The notes under the pieces were generated by a model. That model worked only from the letters and a program-made list of their open reading frames with translations. It ran no database searches and had not been told where the DNA came from. Shown here piece after piece: positions 8,183 to 16,889 of a stretch of 64,000 bases of DNA. The translations under genes and the position numbers were made by a program. The stretch is from JBBIOU01 sp037443205 (lineage in GTDB: Bacteria; Bacteroidota; Bacteroidia; Flavobacteriales_D; UBA2798), in contig JBBIOU010000018.1 of NCBI GenBank assembly GCA_037443205.1, positions 1 through 64,000 of the forward strand, in the 5' to 3' direction. How positions within the stretch are numbered: position 1 is the stretch's first letter; every line of letters starts with the position of its first letter.

Positions 8183-9772
8183 ATGAAAGTCAAAACTATT
8201 CTTATTCTATCGCTGCTTATATTTAGCAGTGCATGTAAAAAAGAAAACAACCGTGCCGAATGGGAAGCAGACATCCTGGCACCCATACTGCATACTACTT
8301 TTACATTGAACCATATCATCCCCGACTCATTAATACAGACCAACCCCGACACTACGGTGTCATTGGTTATTGATAATTCTATATACAAATTTAATTTAGA
8401 CACGCTGGTTGCTTTACCCGATACTAATTTTATAGACACATTTAAAATACCCAACTTTATCAGTATGATAAATGTAGTGCCCGGGCAAACAATTTTTACC
8501 GATAATGAAGAAAGTAAATTTAATATTAGCGGAGGAGTTGAACTTACTAAAGTTGTTATTGAAAGCGGATATATAAAATTTAAAATAACCAGCACTATTG
8601 ACCAAAAAACTACTTATACCTACACCATGCCTTCGGTAACATTAAACGGTATTCCGTTTTCTGCGGTGTTCGATGTTCCGGCCGGAAGCATCAGCAATCC
8701 CACCGTCTATTACGGAACATTTGATGTATCAGGCTATACCTTTGATCTTAGAGGTAGCAATCAAAACTCATACAACAAATACAATATTTCCATTCAAATT
8801 AAATTGGCAAACGATGCTCAACCTACTGCCATTGTGCAGGCAGACCGAGTATATATAGAAAGCAACTTCGACCAGATAAAACCGGCTTATGTGAAAGGAT
8901 ATTTTGGCAGTCAGCAAATAAACATTGCTAATCAAAGCAACCAATTTGATATATTTAAAAAAATTATTTCGGGCAATATTGATATTAATACCATTGATGT
9001 TAAATTAAAACTTATTAATGCTTTTGGTGTAGATATTAAAGCTGTGTTAAATCAATTGCAATCAATTAATTCAGTTACCAGCAATAGCGTAAACTTAAAT
9101 CATAGTATCATTGGTAATTCCGTAAATATTAACCGTGCTTCAGACAACGGACAATCAGCCATACATACAACCTATAATATTCAACTTAACGAACAAAACT
9201 CAAACATGGATGTGTTTATAGAAAATCTGCCCGATATATTTAACACATCTTTACAACTGCAAATTAATCCGCAAGGCAATTCATCCATACATAATGATTT
9301 TGCTTATAATAGTGGTTTTTTTGATGCCCGATTATTTGTAAAACTTCCTCTTTCTTTAATAGCCTCAAACTTAGAAATGGCCGATACGCTTGCTGTAAAC
9401 ATCACGACAGACGGCACCCATCTTAAAAAAGGCAGTTTTAACGTATATGCCAATAACGGATTTCCTTTTAGCGCAGAACTACAACTTTACCTTATTGACG
9501 CAAACGGGCAATTACTGGATCAGCTTATTTCAGATAATTTTATTCATCCGGCTTACACAAATTCAAATAATATAGTAACTGCTCCCCGGCAATCATTGGT
9601 AAAATTCAGCTTTAACGAAAATCAAATGCAGCATTTATACAACACCCGCAAATTAGTTCTTAAAGCTGTTTTTAACACCACTTCGCAAACCCAGCATGTT
9701 AATTTATACAGTCATTATTACATGGATATTAAAATTACTTCGGATGTAAAATTACATATACGACTTAACTGA
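8183..9772 (+). CDS. Large lipoprotein of unknown function
   Basis: A 529-residue protein with a lipoprotein signal: hydrophobic MKVKTILILSLLIF followed by the lipobox SSAC with Cys18. The rest is beta-rich and Asn/Ser/Thr-rich (many alternating I/N/T stretches) with no motif I recognise, consistent with a surface or periplasmic lipoprotein built of beta-sandwich modules. It starts 58 bases after addB and its TGA overlaps the ATG of the DUF5723 gene by one base, so these two are surely co-translated. A shared role at the outer membrane with the next two genes is inference. Confidence 0.75.
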   Translation: MKVKTILILSLLIFSSACKKENNRAEWEADILAPILHTTFTLNHIIPDSLIQTNPDTTVSLVIDNSIYKFNLDTLVALPDTNFIDTFKIPNFISMINVVPGQTIFTDNEESKFNISGGVELTKVVIESGYIKFKITSTIDQKTTYTYTMPSVTLNGIPFSAVFDVPAGSISNPTVYYGTFDVSGYTFDLRGSNQNSYNKYNISIQIKLANDAQPTAIVQADRVYIESNFDQIKPAYVKGYFGSQQINIANQSNQFDIFKKIISGNIDINTIDVKLKLINAFGVDIKAVLNQLQSINSVTSNSVNLNHSIIGNSVNINRASDNGQSAIHTTYNIQLNEQNSNMDVFIENLPDIFNTSLQLQINPQGNSSIHNDFAYNSGFFDARLFVKLPLSLIASNLEMADTLAVNITTDGTHLKKGSFNVYANNGFPFSAELQLYLIDANGQLLDQLISDNFIHPAYTNSNNIVTAPRQSLVKFSFNENQMQHLYNTRKLVLKAVFNTTSQTQHVNLYSHYYMDIKITSDVKLHIRLN

Positions 9773-11028
9773 TGACACGAATATTTTGTTTGATTTTGCT
9801 AATCTTTACACTTCCCGGTTTTTTGCTTTCGCAAAATGTGGCCGATAATTTTCCGTTGTTATATGCTAAAGACACTTGCAAAAATTTATTGTTAATTAAA
9901 ACCGATAATTATTATAACTCAAATGCCATCCATAACAATTTTCTATCATCTTTTTACAAAGGTGGTTTTATTGATTCATTAAGCAAAACCCGGGTAAGTA
10001 ACAAACTAAATACAAAAAATAATCTGGGGGCAGAAATAAGCTTTAATGCCATGTATTACCTGCACAACAGCATTGCCATGGGAAATGCAAAACGAGCATT
10101 CTGTATTAACACCGGTTATTTTGAATATTACAACACAACATTTTCAGAGAATTTATTTTCACTCATATTTTTTGGCAACAAACAATTTGCCGGAAACAAC
10201 ATCTCCTTAGCACTATTTAACTATCAAAAAATATCCGGTCAAAAAATAGGATTTGGCATTTATAATAAAAATTCATTTTCTTCGGTATGTATAAATTTTT
10301 ATAATCTTTCGTCATATCAAAATTACAACGTAAACCGGGCCAATTTTTTTACTGAAGCAAACGGACAATACATTACTTTAAATATAAACGAACAAATTAC
10401 CATAACCGACACCAATCGTAGAAATATTTTTTCTAACAACGGCTGGGGTTTAGGTACAGACATTGTTTTAAATCTTAATACCGGCAAAAACCGAAGCGCA
10501 ACAATTGATGATGCTTTTACAATAAACATAGAAAATTTTGGCTTTGCAGTATTAAATTCAAACACTTTACATCAGGCTGCCGATACCACAATAAATTATT
10601 CCGGATTTCAGGTGAATAACATTTTAAATATAAATAACCTTTTACCTGTTAACTTAACCGACACCTTAAAATTAAATTATACAAAAGCATCAAAGAATAT
10701 ACTATTGCCTTTTACTGTAACCATCGGTAAAATACCTTCGCGTTATACTACAAACCGTATCGAAAGTTTTTATGGAATCAGATACCGCTATGCAAGCAAT
10801 TATAAGCCGCTGTTTTATGCAGGGGTATTTATCAAAGTGAACCCTAAATTTCATACCTCTGTCAATCTTCAAACAGGCGGGTATGGAAATTTTAATTTGG
10901 CCATGCAAATAAATTACAATCCTCTTAAAAATTTTTGGGTTTCTGTTGGTTGCTCTAACCTGAGCGGCACCCTATCGGGTAATTTAAACGGCAAAGCAAT
11001 AAATGGTAATATCTATGTGGCGTTTTAA
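9772..11028 (+). CDS. DUF5723 family outer-membrane-type protein
   Basis: A 418-residue protein with a signal peptide (MTRIFCLILLIFTLPGFLLS, cut after Q). The region around 90-170 (GAEISFNAMYYL, LFSLIFFGNKQFAGN, YQKISGQKIGFGIY) matches the DUF5723 family, which resembles FadL/PorV-like beta barrels of Bacteroidota. Alternating hydrophobic strands run to the end (FWVSVGCSNLSGTLSG, IYVAF), as in barrel proteins whose last residue is aromatic. The precise role is unknown. It overlaps the lipoprotein gene by one base upstream and the type IX cargo gene by 14 bases downstream. Confidence 0.8.
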   Translation: MTRIFCLILLIFTLPGFLLSQNVADNFPLLYAKDTCKNLLLIKTDNYYNSNAIHNNFLSSFYKGGFIDSLSKTRVSNKLNTKNNLGAEISFNAMYYLHNSIAMGNAKRAFCINTGYFEYYNTTFSENLFSLIFFGNKQFAGNNISLALFNYQKISGQKIGFGIYNKNSFSSVCINFYNLSSYQNYNVNRANFFTEANGQYITLNINEQITITDTNRRNIFSNNGWGLGTDIVLNLNTGKNRSATIDDAFTINIENFGFAVLNSNTLHQAADTTINYSGFQVNNILNINNLLPVNLTDTLKLNYTKASKNILLPFTVTIGKIPSRYTTNRIESFYGIRYRYASNYKPLFYAGVFIKVNPKFHTSVNLQTGGYGNFNLAMQINYNPLKNFWVSVGCSNLSGTLSGNLNGKAINGNIYVAF

Positions 11029-12457
11029 GTTAATAATTTTTCCGGCTGTTATTTTTTGTTTAAATAGCATCGCACAAAACAATTGGCAAAAAATAATAAG
11101 CAATGGTGATGCAATATATACCCGAGATGTATTGCAACTTTTAGACAGTAATTATCTGGTAATAGGTTCAAGCAGTGGTTACGGAGACTATAGCGCAAAC
11201 GCATACATTATGAAATTAAACCAATCGGGCAATCACCTTTGGACGCGTTGGTTTGGCGGTGCGCAAACCGAATGGTTTTTTGAAGGCGTACAAAATGCCG
11301 ATAGTACAATGGTATTTGTTGGATATACCAATAGTTTTACTTACGGAGGATATGATATATATGTTGTTAAAACCGATAAAACAGGTAATTTAATTTGGCA
11401 AAAAAACTTTGGAGGTCAAGATTGGGATTTTGCCTATTCAATAAGTAAAACATTTGACGGAGGATACCTTATTTGCGGAGAAACTTATAGTTTTGGTAAC
11501 GGAAACAACGATGGTTTTCTGTTAAAAATAAATGATAATGGCGATTCGCTGTGGATGAATATGTATGGGGGCACACAAAATGATGTTGCTTACAAAGTAA
11601 TTGAACTTAGCGACCAATCAATAGCATTTACAGGCTCTACCAATAGCCATGGCTTCGGCCAGGAAGACATCTGGTATGTTCGTGCTACACAAACGGGTGT
11701 AGTAATCAAAGACACTACCTACGGTACTGCAGCAAAAGAAGAAGGAAAATCATTAATCGAAACACAAACCAATTATATTATTATTACAGGCAAAAAATTT
11801 AATGCACTTAATAACAGCACTGATATGGGGCTGACCAAAATAAATTACAGCGGTAATATTTATTGGGATGATTTTTTAGGAGGTAATAACGAAGACCAAT
11901 CATTCGATGTGTTTTACCATCCGGCATATGATGAATATTTTTATGTGGGTGAAACCAACTCTTTTGGACAAGGTGCAAATGATTTTATTATTTACGGCTT
12001 TACAGAATATTTAGGCTTTATTTATGGAAATACCTTTGGTACCATACAAAATGAATCTTGTTATTCGGGCAAAGCAACATATGATAAAGGCATAATTGCT
12101 GCCGGAGAAACCGACTTTGGCAACGGCATACGAAGCATATATCTGGTAAAGTTAGACAGTACATTTGTCAATCCTCCGCCACCTCAAAATACACAAGATA
12201 TTACATCGGTAGTAAATAATTTGCGCAATAAACAAACCATCATTTATCCTATTCCGGCTAATGATATGTTTTATGTCAAATGTTACGATAAAATTATTAG
12301 CCGTATAGAAATTACCGATATTAACGGGCAGATAATATTAAATCACACCGGCCACAATTCAGTAAGCTGTACTTCATGGCCTAATGGAATTTACTTGTTG
12401 AAAATAATTTTTGGTGATAACTCCTGTCAGTTAGAAAAAATCATGATACAACATTAG
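11015..12457 (+). CDS. Secreted beta-propeller-like protein with type IX (type A) sorting domain
   Basis: The start at 11015 gives 480 residues with a signal peptide (MWRFKLIIFPAVIFCLNSIA). About eight repeats of roughly 50 residues follow (YIMKLNQSGNHLWTRWFGG, YVVKTDKTGNLIWQKNFGG, FLLKINDNGDSLWMNMYGG), a pattern of secreted propeller proteins. The last 75 residues (IIYPIPANDMFYV, IEITDINGQII, WPNGIYLLKI) are a type A T9SS C-terminal domain, so the protein should cross the outer membrane and be anchored or released. It is the last gene of the chain beginning at 4874 and overlaps the convergent FkbM gene by 17 bases. Confidence 0.88.
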   Translation: MWRFKLIIFPAVIFCLNSIAQNNWQKIISNGDAIYTRDVLQLLDSNYLVIGSSSGYGDYSANAYIMKLNQSGNHLWTRWFGGAQTEWFFEGVQNADSTMVFVGYTNSFTYGGYDIYVVKTDKTGNLIWQKNFGGQDWDFAYSISKTFDGGYLICGETYSFGNGNNDGFLLKINDNGDSLWMNMYGGTQNDVAYKVIELSDQSIAFTGSTNSHGFGQEDIWYVRATQTGVVIKDTTYGTAAKEEGKSLIETQTNYIIITGKKFNALNNSTDMGLTKINYSGNIYWDDFLGGNNEDQSFDVFYHPAYDEYFYVGETNSFGQGANDFIIYGFTEYLGFIYGNTFGTIQNESCYSGKATYDKGIIAAGETDFGNGIRSIYLVKLDSTFVNPPPPQNTQDITSVVNNLRNKQTIIYPIPANDMFYVKCYDKIISRIEITDINGQIILNHTGHNSVSCTSWPNGIYLLKIIFGDNSCQLEKIMIQH

Positions 12458-13175
12458 TATCCATGGCAATAAAAATATAGTCTGTATTTTTTTCGTAAAT
12501 TTCGATAAATTTCTTCAAGCTTAATTTATTCTTATTTTTAAAAAATTCCGACAAATTATATATGCTCATATTTAACTTATCAAAGTAATCAAAAATCATT
12601 TGGGGAGTAGTGTGATAATAATCGGATGCGCCTTTACCAAATTCAAATATTACAATCGATTTATTAATCATAATTGTATTAAATGCACCTGCTAGTACCT
12701 TATACTCTGCCCCTTCAACATCTATTTTTATCAGATCAATTTTATGATTAATGTTTAAACTATCCAGTTTTATTGCGTCAACGGTTATTTCTTCAATGTT
12801 GGGCTGGTTGGTATTATATTTTCTCTTTTTTATACCGCTGTAAGCAGGTGCATTTTTTACGTAATTAAAAGTAATTTTACCATCACTATCCGAAACCGCA
12901 TAAGCATAAATAGTAACCTGAAGATTGTGGTTGTATTTGTTTTTTAATAAATTAAAAAATACAGGTATCGGTTCAAAAGCAAGGTGTTTACCCTGTGGGG
13001 CAATTTTAATTATTTCGTCTAAAATTTCACCTTTATGACAACCAATGTCTATTGTATTTGAATGTTTGTGCAGAAATTTTTTAAAAAATTTTTTGGTAAG
13101 AATGTCGTATTTTAAATTTTTGGTAAGCGGTAAATTAAGCGCAATAAATAATTTACGTAATAAATTTTTAATCAT
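12441..13175 (-). CDS. FkbM family methyltransferase
   Basis: A 244-residue class I SAM-dependent methyltransferase. The SAM-binding motif is at about 42-60 (NTIDIGCHKGEILDEI), followed by HLAFEPIPVFFNLLK and the diagnostic FkbM segment LIKIDVEGAEYKVLAGA near 160. FkbM enzymes O-methylate sugars or polyketides and are common in polysaccharide loci; the substrate here is unknown. The start overlaps the mltG stop by four bases (ATGA-type coupling), making it the last gene of the dapF operon. Confidence 0.88.
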   Translation of the reverse strand: MIKNLLRKLFIALNLPLTKNLKYDILTKKFFKKFLHKHSNTIDIGCHKGEILDEIIKIAPQGKHLAFEPIPVFFNLLKNKYNHNLQVTIYAYAVSDSDGKITFNYVKNAPAYSGIKKRKYNTNQPNIEEITVDAIKLDSLNINHKIDLIKIDVEGAEYKVLAGAFNTIMINKSIVIFEFGKGASDYYHTTPQMIFDYFDKLNMSIYNLSEFFKNKNKLSLKKFIEIYEKNTDYIFIAMDTNVVS

Positions 13176-14206
13176 CTTATTCCCTCCTTATCAAGCCATT
13201 GCCGGTATTGCCCTGCATATTGATTATGCTGTTCCAATGTTTTAGAGAAATTATGTCTGCCTGAATATTCGGGTTTGGCGCACATATACAAATAATCGTT
13301 TTTTTGGTAATTTAATACTGCATCAACTGCTCGTACATCGGGTAACAAAATGGGACCGGGCGGTAGGCCATGGTATTTGTAGGTGTTGTAAGGCGAATCA
13401 ACTGCAAGGTGTTTATTTAAAACTCTGCGGATGCTAAAATCGCCTACAGCAAATTTTACCGTTGGGTCTGATTGTAGTTTTATTCCATTCCTTAAACGAT
13501 TAATGTATAATCCGGCAATGATTGGCCATTCGTCAAGATGTTTGCCTTGTTCGGCTTGAACAATAGAAGCTAATATGCATACTTCTGACTGACTTAAACC
13601 CAGGGCACGGGCTTTACTTTTACGCTCTTCTGTCCAGAATTTCTTATACTCTTCACTCATTCGCTTAATAAATTCATCCGCATCCGTATCCCATTCAAAC
13701 TGATAGGTGTTGGGTATAAACATGGTTATAAAAGTTTGGTTGGTAAAACCATAAGCCTTACTAATTTCTTCGTTTAATAATTTGTCGGCAATGGCCGAAG
13801 AATCTGCTTCTATATTTTTTGCAACTTTACCGGCAAGTTGCTCAAGTGTTCTTACATTATTAAAGGTGATATTAACCTTTACATCGTTTCCTAAACGCAA
13901 ATAATTAATCAGATCGTTATTACTCCAGCCATTCTTTAACCGGTATTTTCCGGGCTTTAGTTTTTCATCGGTAAATTTCTTTTTTTCGCAAAGCCATAAA
14001 AAGCTTTCTTTATTTTTTATTATATTATTTTCATGTAATATGTCGCTAAGTTGATTAAGTGTGGTACCGGTTTTTATGTATATATAATCTTGTTCTTTAC
14101 TCAAAAAAACATTTTTTTTCCATATTTTCTGATAAAAATCGTATCCTATCCATGCGCCTATAGCTATACAGATAATAATAAAGCCTATAATAATTTTTTT
14201 AATCAT
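13172..14206 (-). CDS. mltG: Endolytic murein transglycosylase MltG
   Basis: A 344-residue protein with an N-terminal membrane anchor (about 4-22) and the YceG-like catalytic domain. LysM-like residues about 40-105 (IYIKTGTTLNQLSDIL) are followed by the signature ILASIVQAEQGKHLDEWPII, in which E219 is the expected catalytic glutamate, then LYINRLRNGIKLQSDPTV and SPYNTYKYHGLPPGPI. MltG cleaves nascent glycan strands and helps set their length. It overlaps the GNAT gene upstream by eight bases and the FkbM gene downstream by four. Confidence 0.95.
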   Translation of the reverse strand: MIKKIIIGFIIICIAIGAWIGYDFYQKIWKKNVFLSKEQDYIYIKTGTTLNQLSDILHENNIIKNKESFLWLCEKKKFTDEKLKPGKYRLKNGWSNNDLINYLRLGNDVKVNITFNNVRTLEQLAGKVAKNIEADSSAIADKLLNEEISKAYGFTNQTFITMFIPNTYQFEWDTDADEFIKRMSEEYKKFWTEERKSKARALGLSQSEVCILASIVQAEQGKHLDEWPIIAGLYINRLRNGIKLQSDPTVKFAVGDFSIRRVLNKHLAVDSPYNTYKYHGLPPGPILLPDVRAVDAVLNYQKNDYLYMCAKPEYSGRHNFSKTLEQHNQYAGQYRQWLDKEGIR

Positions 14207-14723
14207 GCGTTAATGTTTTTATATAAAAATATTCGTCTATCCATTCATTATTTTGTCGGTGCCATGCAGGTTTACATGCTATTTTTTTAAAGTTATTTGC
14301 TTCAAATATTTTAATACTGGCCATATTATTTGCTAATATATTGCAAAATAAATTTTTTAAACCAAGTATGTTTTTCGTATATACCGAAATGATTTGAAGC
14401 GCTTCTCTTGCATAACCTTTATTTCTGTTTTCTTTGCCGGCAACTAAAATTCCTATTCCTGCTCTCATGTGATAAGGATCAAAATCAAATATGTCAATAA
14501 AACCTACGGGCTGGTTATCTTGCTTATTAATAATTACCAGTCTTAGTTGTTTATCGGCATAAATGTCTTGTTGCGAGTTTATATATTTAAGTAAATTATT
14601 TTTTGAAAAAGGTATAAAAGTATTGGTAACATTCCACACCGAAGTATCGTTTTCGCAATGATATAGAAAATTTATATCTGCAGGCTCCAATGCACGAAGG
14701 TATATTTTATCGCCCTTTAACAT
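14199..14723 (-). CDS. GNAT family N-acetyltransferase
   Basis: A 174-residue RimJ/RimL-type acetyltransferase. It begins LKGDKIYLRALEPADINFLY, has the acetyl-CoA pyrophosphate loop AGKENRNKGYAREALQII (about 90-108), and ends with the usual NMASIKIFEANNFKKI. The substrate is unknown; members of this branch acetylate protein N-termini, amino-sugars or small molecules. The gene overlaps both neighbours (17 bases upstream, 8 bases with mltG), so it is read from the same messenger. Confidence 0.9.
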   Translation of the reverse strand: MLKGDKIYLRALEPADINFLYHCENDTSVWNVTNTFIPFSKNNLLKYINSQQDIYADKQLRLVIINKQDNQPVGFIDIFDFDPYHMRAGIGILVAGKENRNKGYAREALQIISVYTKNILGLKNLFCNILANNMASIKIFEANNFKKIACKPAWHRQNNEWIDEYFYIKTLTHD

Positions 14724-15270
14724 AATTTGCTTCTATTAATCGTAATATTTTGTTGATGGTGTCTTGTCGGGTATATGTATTCAGTTTTATGCAATCATCT
14801 ACAATATATTTTTCGCAGTGTAAATGATAAACAGCTTGTATTATATTGTATTTATACAATTTATTCAGTAATTCAAATACATTTTCAAATCCAGGGGCAT
14901 TACTGTCTGTCCACTCATATAAGCGGGATAATAATTGTGCTATCGGATCGAGACATGTATGTTGCCGGTAGTATGTCTCGTTTAAAGGACGAATATTTTT
15001 AAAATAATCTTTTATCCGGCAATTACTCCATGCCGAATTGTTAATGAGTTTATAAAAAATTACCGGTGTTTTTTTTTTTGATATATTATTTAATACTACT
15101 TCTGCGTTTACATCAGAATAAACCTTATTTGCTGTAACCGCATAGTATCGCTTATTAAATAAAAAGCCTATATGAACCGGTAAATCGGCAATATTATCGA
15201 GCATTAAAAACATACTTTTATTAATATCGGTATCACTAAGCGAACTAATATTTTGAATCACATACTGCAT
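14707..15270 (-). CDS. Hypothetical protein in the dapF-mltG operon
   Basis: A 187-residue protein that I do not recognise. It has no signal peptide or membrane segment. The first half is mixed alpha/beta (QYVIQNISSLSDTDINKSMF, ADLPVHIGFLFNKRYYAV), and the second half is helical (DPIAQLLSRLYEW, VFELLNKLYKYNIIQAVYHL) with four cysteines. It sits between dapF (14-bp gap) and the GNAT gene (17-base overlap), so it is part of the operon. The sequence gives no basis for a function. Confidence 0.6.
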   Translation of the reverse strand: MQYVIQNISSLSDTDINKSMFLMLDNIADLPVHIGFLFNKRYYAVTANKVYSDVNAEVVLNNISKKKTPVIFYKLINNSAWSNCRIKDYFKNIRPLNETYYRQHTCLDPIAQLLSRLYEWTDSNAPGFENVFELLNKLYKYNIIQAVYHLHCEKYIVDDCIKLNTYTRQDTINKILRLIEANYVKGR

Positions 15271-15284
15271 TAATATGTTTATAA

Positions 15285-16064
15285 TTAAATTTTTATTTCT
15301 CCTTTAAACACAAAATCAGCCGGTCCGCAAAGCCAAATATTACTAAAGCCGCTGTTAATTTTATTAAATTTCACCCGCAATACTCCTCCTTTGGTTTTAA
15401 CCGTGCAGCTATTTTTAATTCCGCTTTGCAATGCAAAACTTAGTGCACAGGCTGTTACGCCCGTTCCGCATGAAAGTGTTTCGTTTTCTACACCTCTTTC
15501 GTAAGTTCTGACGTATATGGTGTTCTGATCGATTATTTCAACAAAATTAACGTTGGTGCCTGCAGGCATAAACTTATCATCGTATCTTATTTCGCGTCCT
15601 CTTTTTATAATATCAATAGCGTCTATTTGTTGATGATACTCCATATAGTGAGGCGAACCGGTATTTATAAAGTAATAGTTAGCTTCCTTTACATAATGCT
15701 CTATATTATTCATCCTGATTTCAATTTGCTCGCCATTAATTAGTGCAAGGTGCTTACCGTCTATAGCTTTAAAGCTTAGTTTATCCTTTAATACCATGCC
15801 TAAATCGCGGGCAAATTTTACGGCTGCTCTACTACCGTTACCACAAAAACTCATGCTGGCATCCGGGTTATAAAATACCATTTCAAAATCTGCTTCAGCC
15901 GATTTTTCTATCAATATCAAACCATCCGATCCGACACCAAATTTGCGGTTGCATATAAATTGTATGTTTTCAGCTGCTTTCGGAAAAATATGATTGCGGT
16001 TGTCAACCAATATAAAATCATTACCGGTTGCCTGATATTTGTAAAAAATAACCTCAGAACTCAT
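15285..16064 (-). CDS. dapF: Diaminopimelate epimerase
   Basis: A 259-residue enzyme that converts LL- to meso-diaminopimelate for lysine and peptidoglycan. Both catalytic cysteines are present: C74 in SFCGNGSRAA and C199 in ETLSCGTGVTACA. The N-terminal KYQATGNDFILVDNR and the central NTGSPHY signature are also intact. It overlaps the upstream membrane-protein gene by 11 bases and shares an operon with mltG, so peptidoglycan precursor supply and glycan trimming are linked at the transcript level. Confidence 0.96.
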   Translation of the reverse strand: MSSEVIFYKYQATGNDFILVDNRNHIFPKAAENIQFICNRKFGVGSDGLILIEKSAEADFEMVFYNPDASMSFCGNGSRAAVKFARDLGMVLKDKLSFKAIDGKHLALINGEQIEIRMNNIEHYVKEANYYFINTGSPHYMEYHQQIDAIDIIKRGREIRYDDKFMPAGTNVNFVEIIDQNTIYVRTYERGVENETLSCGTGVTACALSFALQSGIKNSCTVKTKGGVLRVKFNKINSGFSNIWLCGPADFVFKGEIKI

Positions 16065-16755
16065 CTAACTGCGAAATTAATTCTTTTTCGCGTACAGGTT
16101 TTAAATTTTTAAACTCAATGCTTGGTTCCAAATAGTAATAGTCATTTTTTGTTTGTAAGTAATATTTCTTATCCGCTTCTAAAATTTTTTTTATATCCAT
16201 CGGGTCAATGCCATATATGGCCACTTTATTTTTACCCATGCGATAACCTTTGGTATTTAACGGGGTTTTCCATACCTCCAATTCGATACGAGTAAGTAAC
16301 GATTCGTTTTTTATTCCCGACATTTTATTCAGCAAGGTATCTTTATCTGTTTTTACGGCTGCTTTTCTGTGCACTTCCATTTGTTTTACCATAACCAATT
16401 CTTCGCGTTTTATATGGTCTTTATCCATACGTGCTGAATTTTCGTTGATATATAAATCATTATATTCACTTATGAGGCTATCTACCAATGAACTGCTGTT
16501 ATCTATATGTGGATAATAATCGCTAACGGTATCGGCTGTTTTAATTTTTACTTTTTTAAGTGTGGGTTTTTCTCTTACTGTATCCATATTTTTAGGCGTA
16601 ATTATTTTTGTGCGATGGCTATTGTTATTATCAGAGTATGCTGTTTGAGTAGCATTATTTTGATTATGCATGAGGTATTTTACCCCAAAAACTCCGGCAG
16701 TTAGCCCAATAGTAAATACTAAGAAATATGACAGGTATTTTTTCAATCTAAACAA
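16054..16755 (-). CDS. Membrane-anchored hypothetical protein, first gene of the dapF operon
   Basis: A 233-residue protein with one N-terminal membrane helix (about 8-28, YLSYFLVFTIGLTAGVFGVK) and a charged, mostly extracytoplasmic remainder. The start is a TTG at 16755 or 16746; the first ATG lies after the helix and would remove it. A Lys-rich central region gives way to ELEVWKTPLNTKGYRMGKNK and VAIYGIDPMDIKKIL, which could form a small folded domain. I know no family with a function. It overlaps dapF by 11 bases. Confidence 0.6.
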   Translation of the reverse strand: MFRLKKYLSYFLVFTIGLTAGVFGVKYLMHNQNNATQTAYSDNNNSHRTKIITPKNMDTVREKPTLKKVKIKTADTVSDYYPHIDNSSSLVDSLISEYNDLYINENSARMDKDHIKREELVMVKQMEVHRKAAVKTDKDTLLNKMSGIKNESLLTRIELEVWKTPLNTKGYRMGKNKVAIYGIDPMDIKKILEADKKYYLQTKNDYYYLEPSIEFKNLKPVREKELISQLDEF

Positions 16756-16838
16756 CTTATTTTCAATAACAAATATAGGGTTTTAGCTTAACATTATTTA
16801 ACAGCAATAATAATAACTTATTAAGCCTTGTTGCGTTT

Positions 16839-16846
16839 TAATTTTG
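16839..16846 (+). promoter_or_regulatory. Possible -7 box upstream of htrA
   Basis: TAATTTTG fits TAnnTTTG and lies 43 bases before the protease start. No clear -33 TTG is seen at 19-21 bases. Confidence 0.3.
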
Positions 16847-16889
16847 CTGAAAAAATGAGCATGTTGTTGTTTACAAAATCTAATGAGGT

